Below, piece after piece: positions 35,044 to 47,054 of a stretch of DNA of 64,000 nt (positions within the stretch are counted from its first letter, which is position 1; each line of letters begins with the position of its first letter). Position numbers and translations under genes: made by a program. The DNA is from Mycetocola spongiae (GTDB taxonomy: Bacteria > Actinomycetota > Actinomycetes > Actinomycetales > Microbacteriaceae): the NCBI RefSeq assembly GCF_020424085.1, contig NZ_CP080203.1, forward strand, positions 1,178,001 through 1,242,000. Direction: 5' to 3'. A model generated the notes under the pieces. The model was not told the origin of the DNA and did not search any database. It was given only the letters and a program-made list of their open reading frames with translations.

Positions 35044-35093
35044 GCCCCCAGTTTTCGCCGCCGCCTCCCCCGGCGCGGCAAAACTCCCCCGGC

Positions 35094-35130
35094 TGTGGAA
35101 AACTCCAGCACCGGCGGCAGCTGTGGAAAA
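35094..35130 (-). promoter_or_regulatory. pair of TTTTCCACA motifs before the DUF4192 gene
   Basis: TGTGGAAAA occurs at 35094-35102 and 35122-35130, i.e. two minus-strand TTTTCCACA copies 28 bases apart. The 9-mer is close to relaxed DnaA boxes. Two copies in 94 bases is suggestive, but no origin genes are near; role unknown. Confidence 0.3.
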
Positions 35131-35137
35131 CCTGCCG

Positions 35138-36106
35138 CTATGAGGCGGTGAAGAGCTCCGAAATATACGTGTGCTCGGCCGGGGTCAGCGAGGTGGACGC
35201 CCCCTCCGCCACGTTTTGCCGGATCTGCTCCGGGGTGGTCGCCCCCGCGATCACGCTGCTCAGCCCCGGGCGCGAGAGCAGCCACTCAAAGGTGGCCTGC
35301 AGCATGGTAATCCCGCGGTCGGCGCAAAAACGCTGATACGTCTCGATGGTCTCCCAGGGCGCGTTTTCCAGCAGGTGCGGGCGCTGCCGCATAATGCGGG
35401 TATCGCTCGGCCCACCCGCACGCCCAAATTTGCCCGTAAAGAGCCCGTTATACAGCGGGAACCACGGCAAAAACCCCAGCCCATACGCGTTCACGGCGGG
35501 CAGCAGCTCGCGCTCGGCACCGCGGGTGAGCAGGTTATATTCGTTCTGCGCCGAAATGAACCGCGCTCCCCCGGCCTCGCGCGCCATAAACTCGGCCTCC
35601 GCCACCTGCCAGCCGGCAAAATTGGAGTGCCCGATATAGCGCACCTTACCCTCGTCGATCAGCTCGTTCAGCGCCGCGAGGGTCTCCTCGATGGGGGTGA
35701 TCGGATCGGGGGTATGCAGCTGATAGAGATCGATCCACTCGGTTTGCAACCGCCGCAGCGAGGCCTCGACCGCGAGCCGCACATAGCGGCGAGATCCCTT
35801 GGCTCCCCAGGAGGGAATACCGGCCTCAAAATCGGCATGCCCAAATTTGGTGGCCAACACCACATCCGCGCGCCGCCCGCGCAGCGCATTGCCCAGCAGC
35901 GTCTCGCTCAGGCCCGGCTCACGCCCGTACATATCGGCGGTATCCAGGAAGTTCACCCCCGCGTCCAGCGCGGCCTCGACCACCGCCGTGGTGCCCTCCT
36001 GGGTTTCGGTGCGGCTGCCCGCCCGACCAAAATTATTGCAGCCCAGGCCCACCGCGGACACCATCAATCCGCTGTGCCCCAGCGGAGAATACGTCATCTC
36101 AGTCAT
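35138..36106 (-). CDS. aldo/keto reductase
   Basis: The 322-residue protein has the AKR catalytic tetrad D55, Y60 (DTADMYG), K87 (ATKFG) and H131 (YQLHTPD), and a C-terminal NADPH-binding SSVIAGATTPEQIRQN. It is closest to the YghZ/Tas/potassium-channel-beta-like group. It reduces aldehydes or ketones with NADPH; substrate unknown. It follows yaaA on the same strand by 26 bases and may be cotranscribed with the ATP synthase operon end. Confidence 0.93.
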   Translation of the reverse strand: MTEMTYSPLGHSGLMVSAVGLGCNNFGRAGSRTETQEGTTAVVEAALDAGVNFLDTADMYGREPGLSETLLGNALRGRRADVVLATKFGHADFEAGIPSWGAKGSRRYVRLAVEASLRRLQTEWIDLYQLHTPDPITPIEETLAALNELIDEGKVRYIGHSNFAGWQVAEAEFMAREAGGARFISAQNEYNLLTRGAERELLPAVNAYGLGFLPWFPLYNGLFTGKFGRAGGPSDTRIMRQRPHLLENAPWETIETYQRFCADRGITMLQATFEWLLSRPGLSSVIAGATTPEQIRQNVAEGASTSLTPAEHTYISELFTAS

Positions 36107-36132
36107 ACCCTCAGCCTATCGCCGGGCGCGCC

Positions 36133-36909
36133 CTAGAGCCGCGCGATCTCCTCCAGCAGGATCTCCGAACCCCGCTCGGACACGGAAAAACCCCGCCCCT
36201 GCGCCCAGGCAATAAACCCGGCGGCACTCGCGCAGCGCGGCCGATCCTCCAGCAGCGCCCGCAACAGCAGGCCCTTGGTCTTTTTATTAAAGTGATTCAG
36301 CGCCCGCACCGGCTCCCCCGCCGAGACGCTTCCCACACCCACCACCCGCAGATACGCGGACGACCCCTGCGCGGGCAGCGGCGAAAGCGCCGCATAGGCC
36401 TCCGAACGCAGGTCCAAGAGAAAACGGCCACTGCCCGCCAGCGCCGCATTCCCGGCGGCCGCCCAGCGCTTCTTGAGCGCCGTGGGCGGTACCCGCCCGG
36501 CCGCGGACAGCCGATAATTGGGGATGCCCTCAAGGGCGCCCACGGGGCCCAGGGGCGCGGACTGGATCAGCACATGCGCCGCGGCATAGCGCCGCGCCGC
36601 CGCGTCCAGGGAGTCAAAATCGAGGGCGTCAAAGAGCACGCCGGTATAGCGTTGCAGCGCCGGCATCAGCGGGGCCGAGCGCAGCCCCAGGTTTAACGCC
36701 ACCTCGTGTGCCAGCTTTGGCCCGAGCTTGAGTGCGCGGGCCGCGGCCTCGGGATCGGCACATAAAACCCCGAGATCGGCCAATAATTCCGCCCGAATCG
36801 GCGTGAGCTCCGGGAAGCTCAGCCCCGCCAGCATATCCGTGCCGGGGGACAAAAAAGCCCCCGGCTCATCCTGTCGCTTGGTCTCCGAGGGAGGCAGCAG
36901 AATGAGCAC
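36133..36909 (-). CDS. yaaA: peroxide stress protein YaaA
   Basis: The product, 258 residues from the GTG at 36909, opens with VLILLPPSETK, the family hallmark, and contains RYTGVLFDALDF, VLIQSAPLGPVGALEGIPNYRL, SEAYAAL and NHFNKKTKGLLLRALL. YaaA limits damage from hydrogen peroxide in E. coli, probably by reducing free iron or binding DNA. A longer frame from 36969 overlaps atpC and lacks support. It lies 31 bases after atpC. Confidence 0.92.
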   Translation of the reverse strand: MLILLPPSETKRQDEPGAFLSPGTDMLAGLSFPELTPIRAELLADLGVLCADPEAAARALKLGPKLAHEVALNLGLRSAPLMPALQRYTGVLFDALDFDSLDAAARRYAAAHVLIQSAPLGPVGALEGIPNYRLSAAGRVPPTALKKRWAAAGNAALAGSGRFLLDLRSEAYAALSPLPAQGSSAYLRVVGVGSVSAGEPVRALNHFNKKTKGLLLRALLEDRPRCASAAGFIAWAQGRGFSVSERGSEILLEEIARL

Positions 36910-36940
36910 GGGGGTATTTTGTAGAGAAGTTCGAGAAGAA

Positions 36941-37204
36941 CTAGGCGGAAAGAGCCGCGGTTCCGGCAACGACGCTCACGGAGTTATTTTCAACCGAGAG
37001 GAATCCATCGTTGGCGGTAGCGGTGATCTTCTCACCCGAGGCGAGGGTAATCCGAACCTCACCGCTGGCCAGAATGGCCAGCAGCGGCTCGTGACCGGCA
37101 AGAATACCGATCTCACCCTCGACGGTTCTGGCGATCACCTGAACCGCTTCGCCCGACCAGACTTCCTGTTCGGCCGAAACGACGCTGACGGTGAGTGCGG
37201 CCAT
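36941..37204 (-). CDS. atpC: ATP synthase epsilon subunit
   Basis: The 87-residue protein has the beta-sandwich domain only (LTVSVVSAEQEVWSGEA, GEIGILAGHEPLLAIL, ASGEKITATANDGFLSVENN). The C-terminal two-helix domain of longer epsilon subunits is missing, as in several actinobacteria, so the classical helix-insertion inhibition should not operate. ATG at 37204 sits 2 bases after the atpD stop; the upstream GTG frame overlaps atpD. Confidence 0.96.
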   Translation of the reverse strand: MAALTVSVVSAEQEVWSGEAVQVIARTVEGEIGILAGHEPLLAILASGEVRITLASGEKITATANDGFLSVENNSVSVVAGTAALSA

Positions 37205-37206
37205 GA

Positions 37207-39592
<2,386 letters not shown>

Positions 39593-39595
39593 GGA

Positions 39596-41221
39596 CTATC
39601 GACGTCCCTTGACGATCTTTTCCTGGTTGACGTCATCGGCGGCCAGCTCGTCAAACGAGGTGGTGTCGGCGGCGTCTTCGCTGGAGATGAACTCCGCGGA
39701 GAAGGTGTCAATTGCGGCAGCCATGGCGTCGCGGGTGTCGTCGTCCAGAACGTTGGTCGCACGGAGCGTGTTCAGAACCTCGGTATTGCGAGCCAGGTAG
39801 TCGTGCATTTCCTTTTCGAAACGCAGCACGTCTACCACGGGCACCTCATCGAACTTGCCGTTGGTACCGGCCCAGATCGAGGCAACCTGGTTCTCCACCG
39901 GCATCGGCGAGTACTGGGGCTGCTTGAGGAGCTCGGTCAGGCGTGCACCACGGGCCAGCTGACGACGCGAGGCGGCGTCCAGGTCCGAGGCGAACATCGC
40001 GAAGGCTTCGAGCGAGCGGTACTGAGCGAGCTCAAGCTTCAGGGTTCCGGAGACCTTCTTGATCGACTTCACCTGGGCGTCTCCACCCACACGCGATACC
40101 GAGATACCCACGTCTACGGCGGGGCGCTGGTTGGCGTTGAAGAGGTCGGACTGGAGGAAGATCTGGCCGTCGGTGATCGAGATCACGTTGGTCGGAATAT
40201 AGGCCGAGACGTCGTTTGCCTTGGTCTCGATGATCGGAAGACCGGTCATCGAACCGGCACCGAGCTCATCCGAGAGCTTGGCGCAACGCTCGAGCAGGCG
40301 GGAGTGCAGGTAGAACACGTCACCGGGGTAGGCTTCACGTCCCGGCGGGCGACGCAGCAGCAGCGATACCGCACGGTATGCTTCGGCCTGCTTGGACAGG
40401 TCATCAAACACGATCAGAACGTGCTTGCCGGCGTACATCCAGTGCTGGCCGATGGCCGAACCGGTGTAGGGAGCCAGGTACTTGAAGCCTGCGGGGTCGG
40501 ACGCGGGCGAGGCCACGATGGTGGTGTACTCCATCGCGCCGGCCTCTTCGAGGGCACCGCGCACGGAGGCGATGGTGGAGCCCTTCTGGCCGATTGCCAC
40601 GTAGATGCACCGAACCTGCTTGGTGGCGTCTCCGGTGGCCCAGTTGTCCTTCTGGTTGATGATGGTGTCGATCGCAATTGCGGTCTTACCGGTCTGACGG
40701 TCACCAATGATCAGCTGACGCTGACCGCGACCGACGGGGATCATGGCGTCAATTGCCTTGATACCGGTCATCATCGGCTCGTGCACACTCTTACGCTGCA
40801 TGACACCGGGTGCCTGCAGCTCGAGGGCACGCATGCCCTCCGAGGCGATCTCGCCGAGGCCGTCGATGGGGTTACCCATCGGGTCCACGACGCGACCGAG
40901 GTAGGCGTCGCCCACGGGAACCGAGAGCACCTCACCCGTGCGGGTTACCTCGAGGCCCTCAACGATGCCGCCGAACTCGCCGAGCACAACAACACCAATC
41001 TCGTCCTCATCGAGGTTCTGGGCCAGGCCCAGCGTGCCATCCGCAAAGCGGATGAGCTCGTTGGCCATAACGCCCGGGAGGCCCTCGACGTGAGCGATGC
41101 CGTCCGCGGCGTCAACCACGTAGCCAACCTCGGTCTTTGCGGCCGAGCCGGGCTCGTATGCCGATACGAAGTCCTTGAGAGCATCACGGATCTCGTCGGG
41201 GCTGATCGTAAGTTCTGCCAT
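39596..41221 (-). CDS. atpA: ATP synthase alpha subunit
   Basis: The 541-residue non-catalytic F1 subunit has the P-loop GDRQTGKT at 173-180, the DELISF-type central region [20 protein letters not shown] in the form [20 protein letters not shown], and a C-terminal helical domain ending [11 protein letters not shown]. It is located between atpH and atpG as usual. Confidence 0.98.
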   Translation of the reverse strand: MAELTISPDEIRDALKDFVSAYEPGSAAKTEVGYVVDAADGIAHVEGLPGVMANELIRFADGTLGLAQNLDEDEIGVVVLGEFGGIVEGLEVTRTGEVLSVPVGDAYLGRVVDPMGNPIDGLGEIASEGMRALELQAPGVMQRKSVHEPMMTGIKAIDAMIPVGRGQRQLIIGDRQTGKTAIAIDTIINQKDNWATGDATKQVRCIYVAIGQKGSTIASVRGALEEAGAMEYTTIVASPASDPAGFKYLAPYTGSAIGQHWMYAGKHVLIVFDDLSKQAEAYRAVSLLLRRPPGREAYPGDVFYLHSRLLERCAKLSDELGAGSMTGLPIIETKANDVSAYIPTNVISITDGQIFLQSDLFNANQRPAVDVGISVSRVGGDAQVKSIKKVSGTLKLELAQYRSLEAFAMFASDLDAASRRQLARGARLTELLKQPQYSPMPVENQVASIWAGTNGKFDEVPVVDVLRFEKEMHDYLARNTEVLNTLRATNVLDDDTRDAMAAAIDTFSAEFISSEDAADTTSFDELAADDVNQEKIVKGRR

Positions 41222-41275
41222 CTTCTTCCCTATCTGTGCGGAGACGGTTAGCCTCCTGCGTTTTCTTTTCTGGCC

Positions 41276-42070
41276 CTAGCCAGCAAGTTGAAGTCGAAGT
41301 TCGGAAAGCCGCGTCGAAACGCTGCCGTCGAACACGTCGTCGCCGATCTGTACCCGCAGTCCACCAATGATGGAGGGGTCAACGATCTGATTCACCCGAA
41401 GGCTGCGACCGTACTGAGCGGTGAGGCCGGCGGCTACCCGCTCGACCTGTGCCGCGCTCAGCGGCAAGGCGCTGGTCACGGTGGCGATGGAAAAGCCCTG
41501 CTGGTCGGCGACCGTGGCCGCTGCGGTACGCAGCAGTTCACGAATACGACGCCCACGGGGCTGAGCCACGAGCTGCTCCACGATCGCGATGGTCTCCGGC
41601 AGGGCCTTGCCCTGCAGGAGCTTCGCGGTCACGGCGACCTTTTCGCTCGGCTTACCGAGCTTGGAGCCGAGCGCCAGTTCCAGCTCGGCATCCGAGGCAA
41701 CGATGCGACCGAACTCAAAGAGCTCGCTCGTGATCGTTGCCTCGGCACCGGCGGAAACGGCAGCGGCCCGAAGCCCGAGGTCTTCAATGCCCTCGAGCAG
41801 GTCTTCCGGGGAAGACCAGCGCTGGGACACCGCCTGGCGCAGGAGGGCACGTGCGCTTTCGCCCACGGCCTTTCCAAACACCTGGTCGACCGCGGCGGCC
41901 TTCAAGGCAGCCTCAGCGGACGGGTCCGAAAGCAGCGCGCGCAGCTGTGCACTGTTACCGACGGCACGTCCGGCGGCAAACAGGTCCGTGACCGTTTTCA
42001 GGTCGATCGAACCGGCTGCGTCAAGCGCCTGCGTTCCCGCGGCGAGTGCTTCTCTGGTTGCGCTACCCAT
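41276..42070 (-). CDS. atpH: ATP synthase delta subunit
   Basis: The 264-residue protein joins the peripheral stalk to F1. The N-terminal helical domain and the C-terminal QIVDPSIIGGLRVQIGDDVFDGSVSTRL are characteristic (VDPSIIGGLRVQIGDDVFDG). It is longer than the 180 residues of E. coli because of an N-terminal extension common in actinobacteria. It is separated from atpF by 4 bases. Confidence 0.96.
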   Translation of the reverse strand: MGSATREALAAGTQALDAAGSIDLKTVTDLFAAGRAVGNSAQLRALLSDPSAEAALKAAAVDQVFGKAVGESARALLRQAVSQRWSSPEDLLEGIEDLGLRAAAVSAGAEATITSELFEFGRIVASDAELELALGSKLGKPSEKVAVTAKLLQGKALPETIAIVEQLVAQPRGRRIRELLRTAAATVADQQGFSIATVTSALPLSAAQVERVAAGLTAQYGRSLRVNQIVDPSIIGGLRVQIGDDVFDGSVSTRLSELRLQLAG

Positions 42071-42074
42071 TGTT

Positions 42075-42635
42075 TTAGTTCTTTCCTACGTTCGAAGCCT
42101 GCGAGGCATCGAGGTCGGCGAGGAAGCGGTCGACCAGGCCAGCGGCCTTCTTGTCGTCGCTCAGGGTCTCACCAATCACGTTGCCGGCCAGGTCGAGGGC
42201 CAGGGTTCCAACCTCACTGCGCAGCGAGACGAGGGCGCTCTGGCGCTCGGCTTCAATCTGCGTGTGTGCGGCGGCGGTTACCCGGGCTGCTTCGACGGTG
42301 GCCTGGTCCTTGGCCTCGGCTACGATCTTCTTGCCATCTTCACGAGCGGACTCGCGGATAACACCGGCCTCGGCGCGAGCCTCAGCGAGCTGGGCGGTGT
42401 ACTGCTCAAGAGCAGCCTCCGCCTCGCGCTGAGCCTCATCGGCCTTGGCGATGTTTCCCTCGATCGCTGCGCCACGCTCGTCGAGCATGGTCTGCATCTT
42501 CGGAAGGAAAACCTTCCAGAAGGCGATCAGGATGATGACGAAGCAGATTGCGGAATAAACAATGTCGTAGGTGGCAGGCAGCATCGGGTTGGGCGCTGCC
42601 GCCGCCTCCGAAGCCTTAATTACTGCGTTAAGCAA
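42075..42635 (-). CDS. atpF: ATP synthase b subunit
   Basis: The 186-residue peripheral-stalk subunit has one membrane helix (about residues 24-44, DIVYSAICFVIILIAFWKVF) followed by a long charged Ala/Glu-rich helix. The start is TTG at 42635, supported by AAGGAGG five bases upstream. Residues after LSDDKKAAGLVDRFLADLD match the family end. Confidence 0.96.
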   Translation of the reverse strand: MLNAVIKASEAAAAPNPMLPATYDIVYSAICFVIILIAFWKVFLPKMQTMLDERGAAIEGNIAKADEAQREAEAALEQYTAQLAEARAEAGVIRESAREDGKKIVAEAKDQATVEAARVTAAAHTQIEAERQSALVSLRSEVGTLALDLAGNVIGETLSDDKKAAGLVDRFLADLDASQASNVGKN

Positions 42636-42665
42636 GATGCCTCCTTATTGTCTACGAGGGGTTGG

Positions 42666-43743
<1,078 letters not shown>

Positions 43744-43923
43744 AGCGTTTACTATCAGCGCTATCTCCTGTTTCGGGCGTGGAGCTGAGCTCTCGCGACA
43801 ACGAATGTATGGACGTCCCCAACCCGCACATGCAAAAAAACTGCATACTTCGGCGGGGGAACTTCACTTACCCTATCAAATATTTAGGGCACGCTCAGCC
43901 GGTTTTTGCGATAAAACCGCTAT
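43744..43923 (-). promoter_or_regulatory. AT-rich gap before atpB, probable promoter region
   Basis: This 180-base gap is the only sizeable one in the atp operon. It contains TAAATATTTGATAGGGT on the minus strand and a small palindrome ATGCA-N7-TGCAT (43831-43847). A promoter here would let atpBEFHAGDC be transcribed apart from tsaC-wecA-atpI. No gene was seen in it. Confidence 0.45.
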
Positions 43924-44382
43924 TTAGTTGGCGGTCTTTGTATCGGGATCTTCAAAGGTGGGCAATTCGATGTCGCTCACGGCGGGAAGGCGGCCCTTGG
44001 CGATCGCAACACAGTCCACGATGAGTGTGCCGATCACGCCCACAATTAGGCACAGGAAGAGCACAAGCTTATTGACCCAGGGCTGATCCGAGATGACCCA
44101 CGCCGTGACGAGGAACAAAATAAACTTCACGATCCAGCCGCCCATGACCACGCCAAAAAAAATCGGAACGTAGAGGTCGGAGGAGGTATAGCGATTGGCC
44201 ACCAGAATGCTCACCACGGTGATCCCGAGGAAAACCAGGGCCATCGCGGTCCCCACGAGGGCGGAGATCAGCCCGTGGACGCCGTCCACGGCGAAGCCGA
44301 TGCCACCACCCACCACGGCGATGGCGAGGGACAGCAGGGCCCCCCAGGCCAGGCTCTTACGGAAGATGGGGGTCGCGTTCAT
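43924..44382 (-). CDS. atpI: AtpI-like membrane protein
   Basis: The 152-residue protein has four hydrophobic segments (about residues 10-32, 38-60, 72-92, 102-122) and an acidic C-terminal tail. Position directly before atpB and size match ATP synthase protein I, which helps c-ring assembly; sequence similarity within this family is low, so the name rests mainly on position. Confidence 0.8.
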   Translation of the reverse strand: MNATPIFRKSLAWGALLSLAIAVVGGGIGFAVDGVHGLISALVGTAMALVFLGITVVSILVANRYTSSDLYVPIFFGVVMGGWIVKFILFLVTAWVISDQPWVNKLVLFLCLIVGVIGTLIVDCVAIAKGRLPAVSDIELPTFEDPDTKTAN

Positions 44383-44401
44383 GGGGGTGGGTTCCTTTGG
44401 G

Positions 44402-45559
44402 TTAGGCGGAGGCCGCGAGGCGCTCCTGGCGGCGGCGTTCGTGCCGCGCGCGAAGAACGGGCATGAGGGTCAGCACGGTACAGCCGATGACCCCCAGGAC
44501 AAGGAAGGTCACGGCGATCCAATACGGCTGGAAGATAAAGGCCATGAGGCAGGCCGCGGAGATCACGATGGTCCAGGCATAAAACACCAGCACGGCACCA
44601 AAATGCCGGTGCCCCATATCCAGGAGGCGGTGATGCAGGTGTTTGCGGTCGGCCGCGAACGGCGACTTACCCGCGCGCAGGCGGCGATAGACCGCGAGGC
44701 TGAAGTCCAACAGCGGAACCACGAGGATCGCGACGGGCAGGATGATCGGGATAAACGCACCGATCAGCTGGCTGCGGCCCACGGTCGCGGCCTCCTGGCC
44801 GATGCCCAACGCGGAGGGGTCGATCTGTCCGGTGATCGCAACCGCGGAGGTGGCCATGAGCAATCCGATCAGCAGCGCCCCGGCATCGCCCATGAACATC
44901 CGCGCGGGATGCCAGTTAAACGGCAGGAAGCCGGCGCAGATTCCGATCAGGATGGCCGAGAGCAGCAGGGGAACGTTGAAGTAGCTGGTCTGGCCCATCG
45001 AGCGCACCAGCAGATAGCCGTAGATAAAAAACGTGCCGTTGGCGATCAGGCAGACGCCGGCGACCAGGCCGTCCAGCCCGTCGATGAAGTTCACGGCGTT
45101 CATCACCAGCACCAGCACAAATACGGTGAGCACAAACGAGGCCGTGCTGGAGCCCACGGTGAGCCCCGCGATGGGTAGCGAATAAATCTGGATGCCATAA
45201 AAGGCGATGATGCCCGCGGCGATAAACTGCGCCGCGAGTTTAATCATCCAGTCCAGGTCGATCAGGTCATCGAGGACACCCACCACCACGATCAGCGCGG
45301 CGGCGCCGAGGATGGCATACATCTGGCCGGGATCGTCGAAGGTATGACCCAGAAATTTATTATTCTGGGCGTAGATAAACGCGGCCACCACGCCGAGGAA
45401 CATCGCGACCCCGCCCAGGCGGGGCGTGGGGCGGGTATGCACATCGCGTTCCCGGATGGGCGGATACAGCTTAAAGCGCAGCGCAAATTTCCACACCACA
45501 AACGACAGCACCGCGGTGATAATCGCCGTGAATGCCGCGACGAGAACGTATTGGATCAT
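44402..45559 (-). CDS. undecaprenyl-phosphate GlcNAc-1-phosphate transferase-like
   Basis: The 385-residue integral membrane enzyme belongs to the MraY/WecA/TagO family: HTRPTPRLGGVAMF, VVVGVLDDLIDLDWMIKL with the catalytic Asp pair, NAVNFIDGLDGLVAG, FMGDAGALLIG and KHLHHRLLDMGH. The last motif distinguishes WecA/TagO from MraY. It starts teichoic acid, arabinogalactan or other envelope polysaccharide synthesis on undecaprenyl phosphate. It overlaps tsaC by 4 bases. Confidence 0.94.
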   Translation of the reverse strand: MIQYVLVAAFTAIITAVLSFVVWKFALRFKLYPPIRERDVHTRPTPRLGGVAMFLGVVAAFIYAQNNKFLGHTFDDPGQMYAILGAAALIVVVGVLDDLIDLDWMIKLAAQFIAAGIIAFYGIQIYSLPIAGLTVGSSTASFVLTVFVLVLVMNAVNFIDGLDGLVAGVCLIANGTFFIYGYLLVRSMGQTSYFNVPLLLSAILIGICAGFLPFNWHPARMFMGDAGALLIGLLMATSAVAITGQIDPSALGIGQEAATVGRSQLIGAFIPIILPVAILVVPLLDFSLAVYRRLRAGKSPFAADRKHLHHRLLDMGHRHFGAVLVFYAWTIVISAACLMAFIFQPYWIAVTFLVLGVIGCTVLTLMPVLRARHERRRQERLAASA

Positions 45560-46239
45560 TCCGGCGTGGTTCCCGCCGGGGCCTCGGGCTCCAGAAGATC
45601 ACCCAGCACGCCGTGCAGGGCCTCGCGGGACACCACTCCCTGGCGCAGGATCCGCACGGTGCCGCCCGGGCCACCCAGCGCGGTGGCGTCGATGATCGTG
45701 GAGGGGTTCTCCCCCGCCGGGCCGCCATCCAGATAGATGTGTACCGAGCTGCCGAGCATCAGCTCGGCCTCCTCCGCGGTGGTGGCCGCGGGCATGCCGG
45801 TGAGGTTCGCGGAGGACACCGCGAGCGGGCCGGTATCGCGCAGCAGTTCCAGCGCGATCTCGTTATCGGGCATCCGCACCGCGACGGTGCCGTGGGTATC
45901 TCCGAGGTCCCAGGCCAGCGAGGGCTGGGCGTTCATGACGATCGTGAGGCCCCCGGGCCAGAAGGCCTCCACGAGGCTATTTACCTCATCCGGGATGCCG
46001 TCCACCAGCGCCGCGAGCGTGCCCACTCCGGGCACAAGCACGGGCGGCGGCGACTGCCGGGTGCGCCCCTTGGCATCAAGCAGGCGCTGCACCGCGGCGG
46101 GGGAAAAGGCGTCGGCGGCGAGACCATAAACGGTATCGGTGGGGATGACAATAAGCTCGCCGCGAGCGATGGACGTGCGGGCGAGTCTTAAACCGGTGAG
46201 CAGCTGAGGGGCTTCGGAGCAGTGATAGATGCGGGACAT
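45556..46239 (-). CDS. tsaC: threonylcarbamoyl-AMP synthase (Sua5/YciO/YrdC)
   Basis: The 227-residue enzyme makes threonylcarbamoyl-AMP for the t6A base of ANN-decoding tRNAs. Family residues are visible in VIPTDTVYGLAADA, KGRTRQSPPPVLV (KxR motif), WPGGLTIVM, VAVRMPDN and SSANLTGMPA. No C-terminal Sua5 domain is present, so this is the short form. It is usually next to prmC in this order; here a three-gene insertion lies between them. Confidence 0.96.
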   Translation of the reverse strand: MSRIYHCSEAPQLLTGLRLARTSIARGELIVIPTDTVYGLAADAFSPAAVQRLLDAKGRTRQSPPPVLVPGVGTLAALVDGIPDEVNSLVEAFWPGGLTIVMNAQPSLAWDLGDTHGTVAVRMPDNEIALELLRDTGPLAVSSANLTGMPAATTAEEAELMLGSSVHIYLDGGPAGENPSTIIDATALGGPGGTVRILRQGVVSREALHGVLGDLLEPEAPAGTTPE

Positions 46240-46391
46240 TGCCGCTAATTCTAGCGCGATTCCCCGAGAGGATGCGCCGAGGATTCCCGGGTACCCGGGT
46301 GGGCCTTTCGCCGGGTCGGCGGGTGAAGGCGCAGAATAGGAATCGTGATGGGTGCGCCCGGTTGCCCCACCCCGCGGGAAGGAACCTCAAA

Positions 46392-47054
46392 ATGCGGATT
46401 GAATTGCGTGACGTGAGCAAGGGGCGCGGCGGCGCGCAGCTGCCCGCCACCAGCCTCGTGATCCAGCGCGGAGCGGCCACGTTTGCGATGGCCGAGACCG
46501 AGCAGCGCCCCACCGTGCTGGGGCTGATCGCCTCGGGACGGATGCGGCCCGATACCGGAACCGTGATGATCGATGGGGAGCCCGATACCGCGCGCATTCG
46601 CCGCGTGGTGGCCCTCGTGGATGCCCCGGTGGTCTCCGAACCCGCCGGAAACGTGCGGGTGAGCGAGGTGGTGGCCGAGGAGCTGATGTTTGCCGGGCGG
46701 CATACGCATGTGCGCGCGGTCGCGCGGCAGCTGGACGAGCTCGGGCTGCGCGGGGAATCCGCCACGGATATGGCCGATCTGGCCCCCGAGGCCCGGATCC
46801 GGCTGCTCACCGAGCTGGCCGTGCTGCGCCCCGGGGTGGAGGCCCTGGTGCTGGTGGCCCCGGACCGGCACGGCGGAGACCCGGAAACCTGGTGGAAAAT
46901 CGCCAGGGAACTCGCGGCCCGGGATCTCGCGGTGCTGGTGATCGCCGGGGTCGCGGCCCGGTCGGCGATCGCCGCGAGCGCGCAGGAGGAGCCGCGCAGC
47001 ACCGTATCGGCGGACTCGGTCCCGCTGTTTAACCTCGACGGAAAGCGGTCATGA
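46392..47054 (+). CDS. ABC-ATPase-like protein with degenerate nucleotide-binding motifs
   Basis: The 220-residue protein can be laid over an ABC ATPase: MRIELRDVSKGRGG (A-loop region), GLIASGRMRPDTGTVMIDG (as after Walker A), and LRPGVEALVLVAPDRHGGDP in Walker B position. But Walker A is AMAETEQRPTV instead of GxxGxGKS/T, the LSGGQ signature is ADLAPEARIR, and Walker B lacks the DE pair. It should therefore not hydrolyse ATP in the usual way. It overlaps the YhgE/Pip gene by 4 bases, so the two products probably act together. The start at 46392 gives the family-like N-terminus. Confidence 0.82.
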   Translation: MRIELRDVSKGRGGAQLPATSLVIQRGAATFAMAETEQRPTVLGLIASGRMRPDTGTVMIDGEPDTARIRRVVALVDAPVVSEPAGNVRVSEVVAEELMFAGRHTHVRAVARQLDELGLRGESATDMADLAPEARIRLLTELAVLRPGVEALVLVAPDRHGGDPETWWKIARELAARDLAVLVIAGVAARSAIAASAQEEPRSTVSADSVPLFNLDGKRS

